A stretch of DNA of 64,000 nucleotides, taken from positions 20,349,561 to 20,413,560 of the forward strand of contig NC_052618.1 in the NCBI RefSeq assembly GCF_016545825.1, written 5' to 3'. Both the position numbers and the translations under genes were made by a program. Under the pieces are notes generated by a model. That model did no database searches. It saw only the letters and a program-made list of their open reading frames with translations, and was not told the DNA's origin. The stretch comes from Eucalyptus grandis (taxonomy: Eukaryota; Streptophyta; Magnoliopsida; Myrtales; Myrtaceae). Positions 11,995 through 23,446 of this stretch are shown here, piece after piece; position 1 is the stretch's first letter; each line of letters opens with the position of its first letter.

Positions 11995-12200
11995 GACCGA
12001 CGGTGACGAGACCGGAGACAGGCGAGGTGGAGGCGACGAGCGAGGACTAGCGACAACGGGACCAACGGTGGCGAGACCGGCGGCAACAAGACCGGAGAGA
12101 GGCAAGGCGGAGGCGACGAGCAGGACCACGACGACGGGACCGGCGGTGACGAGACCGGCGGCGACGAGACCGGAGAGAAGCGGCGGAGATGAGATCGGAG
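11995..12200 (+). repeat. Short GC-rich tandem motif region (gacgagaccgg type)
   Basis: Repeats of 'gcgacgagaccgg' and 'ggaggcgacgag' alternate irregularly. This continues the low-complexity right part of the Harbinger element and has no gene-like content. Confidence 0.7.
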
Positions 12201-12474
12201 AGAGGTGAGCGGACGAAGGGGAGAGGTGAAAAGGGAAGATCGCGAAAGTGAAATTAGGGTTGCCCAATTTGTTTCTTAGTTTTGTTCTGGGAATTCTTCG
12301 CGGAACGCAGTAACTTTTTTACTTCGTTTCTATTCCAAAACCATTCCCGGGCTAACATTTTGTTCAGGAACAAAAATTAACTTGCCGTTGTCATGCGGAT
12401 TTCTATTCTTTTTTTGTTAAGGGAAGAGAAGAATAGAAATACTTGGGCTGGGGAAGTTTGTCATGAGACCCTAA

Positions 12475-13754
12475 AAACGGCCCAAAACGAAGCCCATTTC
12501 TCTTTTCCTATTTTTTAAATCTTTTGTGCTTTCTTTTCTTTTCTTTTTTTCTTTTACTCCCTTTCAATCGTCTTCTTCGGGTCCTCTCCTCCCGTAGCCG
12601 TGACATGCCAAGTCTCCTGCTGCTCCCTCGCCGGACTGATGCCGATCTCTCCATGAGTACCGACTACTCTAAGGAAAGTCGCGGACCACCGCCACGCACC
12701 GGTCATCCCCCTCGACCGGTGCCAACCCTCACCGATTACCTATTTCGGCAACCACTAACCTATTTCCGACGGAACGAGTCGTCAATTCAAATACATACTA
12801 ATATCTCGCACAAATCGCTCGAAAACACAATGAATACGGGCAAAGCAACAAGGATTCAGCAAGAACGAGGGAAAAAATGAGTGGATCCGGCATTGAAACG
12901 CGAACTACTCCTCGGTTTTCTTTGAGTAATTTTGTTGAACACACGGTCTGCACCACCGAACTTGAAGGACTCCGGCTCAACGGAGCGCCAAATACGTTTC
13001 AAGGGTCTTGAGGTACAACATATAAGGAACACAGGAGCAAAGCACAAAGGTGACGTGGGCCGGAGCTCACGCAAACAAATTGGCCGCGAGCTCCGGCCCA
13101 GCGTTTTCCGGAAACGAGACAACGAGGGTTCAGGGGATGTACCTTGCCTGGGAAGGGCTATGACAGATGACGGCAGGCTGACAAGCCTCTTGCGACGGCG
13201 AGCTGCTCCCTCGAGCTTCCTGCCTCTGGTTCGGCCTCTCGTCTCCTCAGTGTTTCTCTCTCACTCGCCCTTGGTTTTCTTGTGTTTTTTCTTTTTTGGT
13301 CCGATTCTCCCCTTGGCGTGTTCTCTCCTCCGGTTTTATGCCCGGCCAGCAAGTGCGCATTGGCCTCTGCAGCTACCAACTTGCTGGGTGGACTGCCCAC
13401 CCTCGACCCGCGAGATCACGCCACTCGCCTGCCACCGATCCCTTTGCTCCCTCTATCGCTGCTCTACTTCTGTTTTTTCTTTGCAAGTCTTGCAGCGAAG
13501 ACCGATTGGGGGAGACGACCAGCTCACTCGCGGGCTGGGCTGAAGGAGGAAATGGGCTTGGCCGGGCCCGGCGCATGGAAAAAGAAAGGAAAGGGCGGGT
13601 CAGGCCAAAGGCTGGATTCGACCCCGACCCGACCAATTTCGTTTTTAAATAATTTAATTAAATAATAATTTTTAAAACTTTCTTTTGTGACTAATTCCTA
13701 CCATTTAATGCTACTTTAAATTAATTAATTTAGGTGAAAAATTAGGTGTCAACA
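12475..13754 (-). repeat. 5' LTR of the Tat element, 5' part (right of the Harbinger insertion)
   Basis: On the minus strand the right edge reads TGTTGACACCTAATTTTTC, the canonical TG start of this LTR family; the solo copy ends at 15781 with TGTTGACGCCTAAATTTTG. An AT-rich tract (13640-13740) follows, then a GC-rich block, as in the solo LTR. The left edge continues from the TAA duplication of the Harbinger insertion. The five bases outside the LTR (13755-13759, atatc) should be matched at the other end of the element, left of this window. Confidence 0.8.
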
Positions 13755-13847
13755 ATATCGATAGGGCCTATCATCCTAATAGTACAACAGGTGCGATGGT
13801 GAGCGTACACAGAGATCACTCAAGCACTCTTATACATGGCTTTACCT
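13755..13847 (+). pseudogene. LINE RNase H domain, first visible piece
   Basis: The + strand frame gives IDRAYHPNSTTGAMVSV and then RDHSSTLIHGFT. This is the start of the RNase H domain found at the C-terminus of plant L1-type LINE ORF2, where the first Asp of the catalytic set sits in 'xxDGAxxx' and RD...G...GF follows. The piece is bounded by the Tat 5' LTR on the left and a solo LTR on the right, and the frame resumes at 15782. Confidence 0.72.
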
Positions 13848-15781
13848 TGTCGTGACCTCTCTTTTTTTTGCGCCAGATCGAGGCGGGCTCTTTGCGGAGG
13901 CTAATGGTTCGGCTAGGTCTATTTTAGCCCTGACTCTCCCAAGTCCACCAATTCGCGAATTAATGGTTCAAATTTTAAACCCGTAAGTCAATTTTAAAAT
14001 GGAGTCGCCACTAATCGATTTAGGGTGGGTCGATTAGAAACCCAAGCGAAGTATTAGGAGAAATACTTGCTCTTGTGCAACTAGAGAAAGTAGGATTGGG
14101 GACTTGATTACACTAGTTAATTACTAATACCCTTTCGATACATAATCTTGTTTAAATCCTAAGGCTTTTTGGATATTTGAGGGATTTTCCATGCATTTGT
14201 GGAGGAAAAACATTTTTAGTCTTTTTCTCTTCTTTTTTTACATAAAAAGCATTTTTGGATTTTTTGCTATTTTTGGAAAATATGAGTTTTTTTTTGGCTT
14301 TTTCTAACTTTTTTGGAAAATATGAGGTATTTTGATTTTTCTTATTTTCTGGAAAATAAATTAATTTTTTTTATTTTTACTTTTTATTTAAAGTATTATT
14401 TTATATTATAATATAAAACGAACAAGGTCGGATCCCAGTTGGGTCCAACCCACTTCATACGCCCGAGACATAGACGGGCCCGCAACACGAGCCCGACTCG
14501 GGTTTTTTCTCCTCTAATTTTTTAGAAAAAACCCAAACCACTCTTAGCCCATTTTCATAAAAACTTCAGCCCAAAGGCGTGGGCACAACCTGGCCCGACG
14601 ACTCGATTCGCTTGATGGAAACCCTAGAGTGCGGGTCACGCTGCCAACCTTGATTGACCGGTTTTCGCCTCTGCTGCCTTCATGATCCAAGAAGCGTGAC
14701 GAGCGACGGGGGAAAAGCATCGAGCGGTGGCGAAGCGGCTTCAACGCGGCTATAGCAGAGATGGCCAACCCAAAAGCGAGGTGGCGGACGAGGGAGGTCG
14801 GAGATGCTCACCGGCTTGGAATTTCAACCGAGGCTCGTTGGTAGGGGCCAACACGACGATGGACGTCTTTGGCAAAGATCTAGTCTTTGTGACGTCGAGG
14901 ACAACGACAACGGCGAGGCGTGAGTACGGCGGCACGACAAGATCTGAGGCAGCAGCGGTGTCGAGGCACGGGACCTCCTCCGATCTCCTCTTCTCTCCGG
15001 CCTACTTACTCAGATCTAGACGTGTCGGGGCAAAGCTCGAGGTGGCGTCAGGGTTTGCGATAGAGCTAAATCGACCCTAGATCTAGGCCATGACCGAACC
15101 CTGCTCTCACTCACTCAGCTTCTTCCTTCCTTTGATCTCCCTCCTCTCTGTAGGTTCGCTGGCAGCCTCCCCTGATGTCTCTCAGTGGGAGGTCGTTTAA
15201 GCTCACGACCCATTTCCTCTCTTGCTTGCTTTTCGGTCTCCCTCTGAAGTCTCTCAGGAGAAGGTTTCCAAGCTTGTGATGCCCTTTGACGGAGGTTGTG
15301 CCCTCTTATTTATAGGCGAGGAGGTTCAGTTGACGAAGGGACTCGGCCGCCGATCTTTGGCTTGCCGATCGGACTCTCGCGGCCGAACCGACGTCTCATC
15401 TCAGCATTAAAGGCACACATTGAAGGCGCATGCACGTCGTCCTCTCCTTCGGCGGCCTACCTCCGTGCCTCTTTGCCGTAGGTTGCCCTTGAGCACATCG
15501 CCGGCCACTACGCGTGAGATGCAGAGGCGAATGAGGAAGAAGAAGACAGGAGGAAGAAGAAGAGAGGGGAGGCGGGGGCCAAAACTCAAGAAAAAGAGGG
15601 CTGGGCCACGGGCCCGCGTGAAAAGAAAAAAGAGGGAAGGGCTGGATTTTTTTTTTCTTTTTTTTTAATATTTTTGTTGTTTTTATTATTTATTATTTAT
15701 TATCCAAAAAAAGGAAAAACAAAAATTAAAAGACACCAAGGCCTAATTTAAAAAACCTAATCAAAATTTAGGCGTCAACAT
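13848..15781 (-). mobile_element. Solo LTR of a Tat-type Ty3 element
   Basis: The segment starts tgtcgtgacc on the left and ends ggcgtcaaca on the right, so it is bounded by TG...CA, and on the minus strand starts TGTTGACGCC. It shares block order with the LTR at 4631-5591 plus 12475-13754 (ggagtcgccacta, gattacactagtta, cataatcttgtt, AT tract, GC-rich block). Flanks are tacct (13843-13847) and ttcct (15782-15786), a 4-of-5 match fitting an old 5-bp target duplication. No internal region is attached, so it is a solo LTR left by recombination. It interrupts a LINE reading frame. Confidence 0.8.
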
Positions 15782-16078
15782 TCCTGTGATTTCCCAACGG
15801 CTTCAACTCTGCAGAGCGAGATCCAAGCGTTCCTCATCACCCTCGATCATCTGCTGCAACAAGGTCAGGATCAAAACCACCTTGTCATCGAATCCGACTG
15901 TCTGGTGTTGGTGAAAGCCATCCATGATCCGCACTGAACTCCATGGGAGGCAAGAGCTCTCCTTGCAGAAGCGGCAGCCAAGCTTTCTTCTTTCCAAAAC
16001 CTAAGTGTGCAACACTGTAGAAGAGAGGCCAATTTTGTGGCTGATTGGGCCGCAAAGGCCCATTGTAATGGCATCTTA
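15782..16078 (+). pseudogene. LINE RNase H domain, second piece
   Basis: The frame reads CDFPTASTLQSEIQAFLITL, then VIESDCLVLVKAIHD with a catalytic Asp, then LLAEAAAKLSSF and VQHCRREANFVADWAAKAH with the last conserved Asp. This is the familiar SDC...LV.AI and REAN..AD..A signature of plant LINE RNase H domains. A TGA splits it after AIHDPH. The frame enters from 13847 across the solo LTR and leaves at 16078, where a second solo LTR begins. Confidence 0.82.
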
Positions 16079-19000
16079 TGTCATGCTCCGAACCTTGAGT
16101 GCGCCAACATCCTATCATGGTCATGCAAATGCAACATTCTCAAGTAGTGTCGCCGACCCCATTCATTTATTATTGCGCAAGCGGAACGTATTATAAAACC
16201 CCTGACAATGAAATACAATATAGAAAAGTAGGAAGCAAAACCACAACATAACACTTTCATAATTCAACATAATTACAAACAGAGATCTACGGCCAAAATT
16301 CTACAAAAGACCAGCTCTTAAAAAGGAACTGTCCTACAACCTACAAGTCGGACACTTCTCCAATCCTTATGACTTCACCTCTGCAACTCCTCAAGGCCAA
16401 CCAAAGCTAACTGGCCTCTCCGTCCACCAGAGACCTGAAATTTTAATCCCACAACCGGGATGAGACATTGTCTCAACAAGTTCAACCCCTTAAACCCCTA
16501 TTAGAAAAAAAAAATACAAGGGTGGCCTAGCCACATCACACAAAGAACTTACCTCGCCTCAGTTCCTTCCTGCAGATTAACACAATTCAAATCACTCAAT
16601 CACATATAGTAATAGGAACTTAAACCACCGAAACGCTAACAATATCATTTCGAACGACCACATGAGTCCGGATTATAAGACCAAATCATTATGACACGTC
16701 CCATACCATGTCACACGATTTCGTCCCATAATCTGACTCATCAATAACACTCAGCATGCATTCCAATTGATATTCACTGCCACACAAGGGCATAGCCTAC
16801 TCGTAGTTCGGCTATCTACTGACATTAATGTCATTACATCGACGGCATTCCCGAAGGAGCATGGGTCCAGTTGGCCTAGCCTTTACTGCGACCCGAGCCA
16901 CGTCACTCTGTTGACGGCATTTCTAAAGGAATAAAGGTCCAGTTGGCGTAGCCATTACTGCGATCGAATCTTTCAACCAACACACGACAATTCAATATTA
17001 GCCCCCGGACACTTTGCATTTCACTCAATGCTCTGATTAAAATAGTAGTCCTGGCCTCTTTCTTTAGTATTAAAACATTTGAGAAAGTAGTCGTGTGTGG
17101 GCACACATCACTTCGAACCAAAAACAAATACCTTCCTTTTTCAAACCCCACTGTTTGATATAATACTTAAAATCCATTTTTCGGTGTCAAACCCGACACC
17201 GGGATTTTTCGAAGAAATTATATACTTTTCGCAATCACCACTCGGTTTCACAACTCAGCAATCAATTGCACGAATCATCACTCAATTTGCAATATCTAAT
17301 CATCAAATTCATAATCTGACTACACCACGGTGATCAAAGCACAAAATCTTGAGAATTTAGTGTCTGAAATAATTTTCGGAATTTATTAAATAATTAAATT
17401 TATTCCGAAAATTAATTACATTATAATATCCATATTTTCACAAACCACACTCAATTTATAATATCCAACCATCAGTTTCAAAAACCGAATGCACAACAAT
17501 GATCGGCACGAAATTCGAGCAATTGAGATTAGAAATAATTTTTCAGTTTTTTTAAATAAATAATAATATTTTAATAATTTCGTAATATAATATATTATTA
17601 AAAATTCAGAATTTCAGAAACATTTAAGTAAATAAAAAATAAAACCCTATTATGTCCCATCAAGGTTTATTATTAAATAAACTCTCTTAGCCTTAATTAA
17701 ACATGCTTTAAATTAAACAAATCTCTTAATCTAAATCACAATTAAATAAATTAAACTAACCACCTAAGCTTACTTAACTTAGACTAAGCACACTTAGGGC
17801 ATCATTAACCCTCTAATAAAGATTTAGTGAGTTAAACTCACCGGAATCACTTTCGACGAGTCCCTAGCGAAGAGGTCAGCGAGGCCATCAACAAATCTCC
17901 TCGGGGCGATGCCAAAAGAGGATCGGAAGGCACCCAAAACGGGCCTTGAAGATTTGGCTAGGGCTAGAACTCCGGTGGCTACTCCTTGCTGGTCGAGGGT
18001 GCTCGGTCACCGGTTGGGCGCGGGACCGGCGGAAATGAGCGACGGCAGCTCGTTCGGGTGGAAGCGGTGACTCTGGCGGCCAGGCAAGACCTCCAGTGAT
18101 GGCTGATGACCAAGGACAGAGGCGGACGACAGAGCTGCAGGGTCCTGGTCGCACTAGTAGCGGCTGAGTCGAGCGTGAGCCGACCGATCGTGCAAGTGGA
18201 GGAGAAGTGGCATTGGTGGCGAGCTGGCTTCGATTGGCTCACGGTGGCTCTCCGACGAGCTGGACGACTAAGAACAGCGGTTGACGAAGATGATGGAAGC
18301 TCGGGGGCGCTCAAGTTGCGGCGGAACGACGAGCTGGCCGGCGAGGCGCATGCAGATGGGCGACGATCGCGATGGCGACAGCTCCGGCGACAAGCGACGG
18401 CGTCGAGCGGGTGAAGGAGGCGGACGAAGGGGGCGTCGGGGCTGCTGGTCCAACTGGTCAAGCTCCTCTCTCTCTCTCCTCTTTTCAAAACCCAACAAAC
18501 TCCCTTGATTCAAGGAAGAAGATGATGGTGATAGCCCACCTTTACAAGAGCAAATCCTCACCCTCCACTTGTCAACATCCTAGCCAGTCTTGCCCCCACA
18601 CCATGATATCCAGTAACTAAATCCTCCACAACCTCTTCCAATGGGTGCAAATTTCATTTTCCGCCGGGGCATAAAATCTTGTACATTAATTTCTTCAATT
18701 CCATTCAAGTCTCTTCCAATTGAGTCCAATGGAAGTCCATAAAATTAATCCAATGTCACCACACTTCAATTCATATCTTCACTTGTCCGTAAAACCAACT
18801 TAAGTCCCAAAAGCGCAACCAAAGGCGGGCCTACTAATTTCTCGAGCCAAATTAGCCATTTTTTGATTTAATTGCTGAAAAACTCTAATTGCTTGAAAAA
18901 TCTTCTAAAGACAAGTCAATGATCCTAAAATGATTTGTGACACACCAAGACTTCCAATTTCTTAATTCGACCTCAATTTCACAGTTAATTTCACTTTGGC

Positions 19001-19483
19001 ACAATACTAGCGCGTCTTAATCTACCAGGTAGCTTTTAGAAATTTTCATGCATTTGACCTGTGGTCGATCAATTCAAGCCACAATGTACCTCTTTGACAC
19101 ATTGGCTATTTTCGATTGTCTGGGAGGTTTCAAATACGGATACAGGGTACCCAATCAACAGAAAAGCCGGTCCAGTGTCAATCGACAAGAATTGTGCGAT
19201 CTTATGGAATCACCCACACTCGATCACATGTCTCTGTCGAGTCAACCTATCTCCGGTCTGTAATCGTTTTAACTGTACCGTAATGACCCTTGTGGATTTA
19301 CTCGGTCGAAAAGTCGTTTCCTAGTCAAATTCTTGAGTCCGATGCAATAGAATTTCTTAACGGCTTCGCCTGATAGACTAGTTATCCCATGAGTGATCAG
19401 TTCACGGAAAAGAACTATATGCGTGCCAACGAAATGCCCGTCTCAATTTATTGAAAATAGAATTGGAAAATCGGAATGTCACA
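16079..19483 (-). mobile_element. Solo LTR of the Tekay-like Ty3 family, diverged
   Basis: The left edge tgtcatgctccgaacc and right edge ggaatgtcaca match the ends of the two LTRs at 42032-45494 and 50382-53829 (tgtcatgccccggacc ... ggctgtcaca). Shared internal blocks include gcggaacg...cccctgaca, the 'cgaaggagcataggg' block, the 'cgtgtgtgggtacac' block, a GC-rich region with short ORFs, and the 'cctgtgatcgattt' and 'gagtgatcag' blocks near the right edge. Length 3405 bp against 3463 and 3448. The flanks tctta and cctta are a near match, consistent with an aged target duplication. It is clearly older than the full element. Confidence 0.82.
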
Positions 19484-19620
19484 CCTTACCACTAGACTAG
19501 GCTACGTCCCCTCCCGCTTCGCTTCTAGACCTTCTATATGCTGAAGCTCATGCAACAAGCTTCTCTGTTTCTTTACCTTGATTATATATTATTTCCTTTT
19601 CTGACCAAAAAAAAAAAAAA
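19484..19620 (+). pseudogene. LINE ORF2 C-terminus and 3' end with A-tract
   Basis: Continuing the frame from 16078, this piece reads LPLD, stop, then ATSPPASLLDLLYAEAH. It resembles the usual LINE ending 'LP..W....P..LL..LY.DA', with a TAG where a Trp codon would be expected. An A-run at 19608-19620 is a likely poly(A) tail and marks the LINE 3' end. Confidence 0.72.
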
Positions 19621-21235
19621 CCAAGAGGAAAAGAAAAATCCGTTTTCTTGAAAAAGCGCAATGCGATAATCTTTCCCGTTAAAATCGATCGAACTCTGCC
19701 TCGATTCGCGAGTTTCCAACAATCAAGTACTTTTCAATCCAGTCTAGCTACTAATTAAGAGATGCGAAATCTATTCGAAACTAACCTCCAGCTGCAATTT
19801 TCCTGATTCATCTAGGCGAGTAAGCTATCAAATATTTGATTGAGGCAGCTGTCATCCTTTATCAATTTAAAATAACTGAGGTTGGTCAGCTTTCTTCAAG
19901 CAAACTTCTAATTTTCAAAATATGATGAATAATTATTTCAAACTAGCTAATTGCTTCGTCCTACCAGACGTGAAATTGAACAAATAGACATACGAAAGCG
20001 AGCACGTTGGAATGACGAACTGCAATTGTCGTCTTCGCCAAGGAATCATGGGCTTACTTATGAATCACATCAGCAAACATTCTTCAATTCAATCATAATG
20101 CGACTTTAGGCTTCACAAATTTTCCTACTTGTAATATAAGGTACATTTAGATGGGCTATTCTCTCTCTACCAGATTGGCGATCCCGTCACTTTTTGCTCC
20201 CTTTTTAAAAGTCCTCCTGTGATACAATCTGTAACATTCTGATCCATTCCATAAAGGCCAAAACCCCATCAAATACGAGTATTCAAGCAAACTGAAAAGG
20301 TTGATCAATTACTCACCAATCACTTCGTCTGGCGGATTACATCAATTGAATAGATGGGCCTATTTATGGCGTGGGTGCTCTCTTTACCATTCTGTCAGTA
20401 ATTTACACGTATTTTTACTTATAATACATGTATCTAATTTTTAATGATTCTCCTCTTTTTCACAATGGTGGAGCCAATATCCAACGATGGTGTAGAGGTG
20501 AACGGTGACTTACTTTCACTGGGACCTCACACTTTGGACAATAAATGTAATAAAAGAAAACTCTAAATACCCGTATCACATTTTGCGCACGTCACTTTGC
20601 GAGCTCAATTTGTAAAACCCCTAATTTGACCTAATGTGTGACAATTAATTAGATTTTTTTTTTTGGTCAGGATAATTAAATAGATAAAAGAGAGCAATTT
20701 TGGCCGTGCTTTTACATCTCTGGAATTCCTAACTCCATACCTTCACATTACGACGATTTCTTATCTCTGAATGGTTATCCTTTAAATTCTCATCCGAATC
20801 CGTTACCTTATCTGCGATTTATTTTGTCCCATTGTCTTATCCACAAGCAGTTTTAAGTTCAAATAAATTGTACCTGAATCTTACCTCTACTTTATTTGTT
20901 AAATGGCCAACTTTCGAATGATTCTTTGTTTGAACATCTATCCACGCCTTTTACTCAATATCTCCCTCAACCAATTTTGCTAATTGACAGCCAGCTGTTA
21001 TCGTATGTTGATAACTAATCAAGGTCATCAGTAAAGGCTTACATATCATTGTCTCATTGATGGCCATACTTTGTTCAAGTCACATGCTTATTAATATCAT
21101 GCCGATGACTAAGCCAATTTTTGCTGTAAACACAAAGTCAGATACATGAGTAGATAAATCTACTTGAAATTTGCATTATTACGCAAAATATCCTTTGACA
21201 AACGAAGCAAACGTACCATAAACGCCACACATGCG
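19621..21235. other. Intergenic stretch without recognised gene
   Basis: I see no long open frame, RNA gene or clear repeat here. Composition is ordinary plant intergenic DNA. Confidence 0.5.
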
Positions 21236-21236
21236 C

Positions 21237-21237
<1 letters not shown>

Positions 21238-21279
<42 letters not shown>

Positions 21280-21311
21280 CAGAGAGACAGAGAGACAGAG
21301 AGACAGAGAGC
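21238..21311 (+). repeat. GA microsatellite followed by an 8-bp (acagagag) tandem
   Basis: About 15 AG units are followed by five copies of acagagag. This is a simple compound microsatellite. Confidence 0.95.
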
Positions 21312-21665
21312 CTGAACCTTCGAATGAGGGTTGAGGTGGAGCCATAAAGCCAGTCAGAAGAAGAAGAGACAGAGAGAGATGAAGGTCCAACATTGAAGAG
21401 AATGTCTGTGTTTCTGATTATATTTAATAAAAATGGATTGTTTGGAAAAATATGAGCGCAAAAAAGAACGGCCCGCGTCCACGTTAAGGCCGTGCTTTAG
21501 GAAATAATTAATGCATGTTGGACAAAGCGACATTATCGTGTGCCCTTTTTTCATCTTCCAATGAAGAATTAATAAAGAATCAACGAATCAAACAAGCCTC
21601 AAATGCAGAAGTCTGAAAAATAGTCAGCAGACATGAAGATCTGCTAGGTGCATTGACGTGTATAT

Positions 21666-23439
21666 TAGGGGTGAGCACGGTTCCTGGGTAGAACCGGGAA
21701 CCGGAGAACCGGACCGGACCGGTTCCGGTTCCCAATTCCCTTTTCGAGAACCGGAACCGGAACCGGTCAAAATTAAAAAAAAAAAGAAAACCTAATTGCT
21801 TCCCCACGTGATTTCCCCTACGTTTCTTTCCCCCTTTCCCTTCCTTTTTCTCTTTTTTTCTCCCATTTTTCCTCCTCACACGTCACTTCCTGCCCCCAAC
21901 TTTTTCTTTTCTTCTCTCTCTTCTCTTTTCCCCTCGGCTGAAACCCCACCCCTTCTTCTCTTCTTCTTCTTCTTCTTCGCCACCCCTCGCCGCTTCACCC
22001 ACCACCACACCACCGCCCCTCGCCGCTTCACCCACCACCACACTACCACCCCACGCCTTACTCACCACCATCTCTTGGCCACTGAACCACCACCACCCAC
22101 CGCTCGTCTGACGAGCCGTCTCGCCGTTGAGCCCGACGAGCTATCGCACCACTCCTCGCCGCCGTGAGCGAGGGAACGACTCTCGAGCCCCTCGCCTCTG
22201 GCGGTGGCGGAGGACAAAGCGCTCGGGGCTAAGGCAGCGGGGGGGCTCGGGTTCAGCGCCACACCTTCGGCGATCCGGAGGAGAGCGGGGCCGACGAGGG
22301 GAGCAGTAGTGGCGGCGGCAGCTCGGAGAAGAACGAGCAGTTCGTGCGCTGGTTTCACGAGGCGTGGCCATATTTGAGCTCACGGGGTGGCACTTTCGTC
22401 GTCGTCATCTCCGGCAAAATCGTTGCCTAGTTGACACTTGGATCCGATTCTCAAGGCACGCGTCGGTATTTCCTCGCTTCTTCTGTTTCATTTCTAATTT
22501 GTGGTTTGGCTGCATGTTAATGCTATGAGGAAGAACAAAAGCGCGGACCCGTTCTGTTGTGGAATGCTCCAAGTGATTAAATTCGCGTTCTTCATGCTTT
22601 GTAGCTTACTTACTTTTATTTATCCAAACAAAGGGCAAAGAAAGTATATGTTCTGCTAATGTTTGCATGAGGTGCAACTGAGCATTTGTTTTTATGTCTG
22701 TTGCACAGATTGGATCTCAATTTCAGAAGTGGCTAAGTCTTGTTTGTGTGGCCTGCTTTTGTTTCTATAACATCAATTTTCAACAATAGATCTTTAATTG
22801 CTGATACTAAGCATGTCTTCGTAGGACATGAGCCTAACTATGTTGGAAGATACAGAATAACAGACACTAAAGCTCTAGAAGCAGCTATGGAAGCAGCTGG
22901 AGGTACTTGTTTAATGATAGAGGCTAAACTATCTCCTGGACCCCCAATTTCCAGTATGCGCCGTCACGGGCATAGTAGCCGTTTGCATGAAGTTGGTGTA
23001 AGTGTCGCAAGTGGTAACTTTCTTGCAACCAAGGTAACGGTTTACATGCTTACTCTCTTGCTCGATATCTCGAATTAGTTGAATAAACAGTTCACATTTC
23101 TCCTATCATCGTTTTGCTTTGGCAGCTATAGTAATGTTGATTATTTTATTTGTAGCGAAGAGGAGTTATTGAAGGTGTTGATTTTGGGGCAACGGTGAAG
23201 TAAAGAAAGTGGATGTTTTCGTATTCGTGAGAGACTTGATGGTGGATGTATAGTTGTATTAAGCAACTGGGCTATTCCTAGCTCTGGAGAAGTTCTGAAT
23301 TGCAAGTATGGATTATTGATTTTGATGCCTAAAAAAAAAAAAAGAACCTATTGGAACCTGGAACCGACCCTCGGAACTCCGTGACAGTAGGTTCCTGTTC
23401 TAGACGGAACCGAACCAAAACCGGGAACCGCTCACCCCT
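21666..23439 (+). mobile_element. hAT-like non-autonomous element carrying an N-acetylglutamate synthase gene fragment
   Basis: The left end TAGGGGTGAGCacGGTTCC and the right end GGGAACCGCTCACCCCT are inverted, and both subterminal regions are packed with ggaaccgg motifs (21690-21770 and 23345-23430). The flanks tgtatat at 21659-21665 and 23440-23446 match exactly; with the next base out this is 7 of 8, fitting the 8-bp duplication of hAT elements. There is no transposase. The interior holds exons and an intron of a plant NAGS-like gene, so this is a gene-capturing element of the Pack type. Confidence 0.8.
22200..23307 (+). pseudogene. Captured fragment of chloroplast N-acetylglutamate synthase (NAGS) gene
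   Basis: Plant NAGS makes N-acetylglutamate from acetyl-CoA and glutamate, the first step of arginine synthesis in the plastid. The first exon part ends with [14 protein letters not shown] then [15 protein letters not shown], close to the amino-acid-kinase start of plant NAGS. A later exon (22825-23033) reads [36 protein letters not shown] and [16 protein letters not shown], ending at AAG|GTAACG. After an acceptor TTTGTAG at 23155 the next exon gives RRGVIEGVDFGAT, then a one-base loss shifts frame before a KVDV.RIRERLDGGCIVVLSN-like stretch, and it ends near EVLNC. Part of the kinase domain between the exons and all of the acetyltransferase domain are missing. The retained intron shows DNA-level capture. 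Confidence 0.8.
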
Positions 23440-23446
23440 TGTATAT

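Larger units (their letters stand above)
5592..12471 (-). mobile_element. PIF/Harbinger DNA transposon inserted in the Tat LTR
   Basis: The ends are GGGTGCGCATGAGAAC... on the left and the imperfect inverse ...GTTTGTCATGAGACCC on the right, flanked by TAA at 5589-5591 and 12472-12474. A TAA/TTA target duplication is diagnostic of PIF/Harbinger. Inside are a decayed DDE transposase (6806-8204) and a Myb/trihelix-like companion protein (8453-9440), both on the minus strand, as expected for autonomous members. About 3 kb on the right is non-coding and includes a GC-rich minisatellite. The outer ~300 bp on each side are rich in short 'ggaacaatttctatt' type motifs. Both genes carry frameshifts, so the copy is not autonomous. 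Confidence 0.9.

Noticed and set aside
11347..12270. Several long overlapping open frames (up to 225 codons) on both strands
   Set aside because: They lie in a GC-rich 116-bp tandem repeat, are Arg/Pro/Ser-rich in all frames, and match no family. The openness comes from composition.
15803..16124. Minus-strand frames over the LINE RNase H
   Set aside because: The + strand carries the clear SDC...REAN...AD signature, so the minus frames are shadows.
18106..18561. GC-rich open frames on both strands near 18.3 kb
   Set aside because: They are inside the diverged Tekay-family solo LTR and correspond to its GC-rich core.
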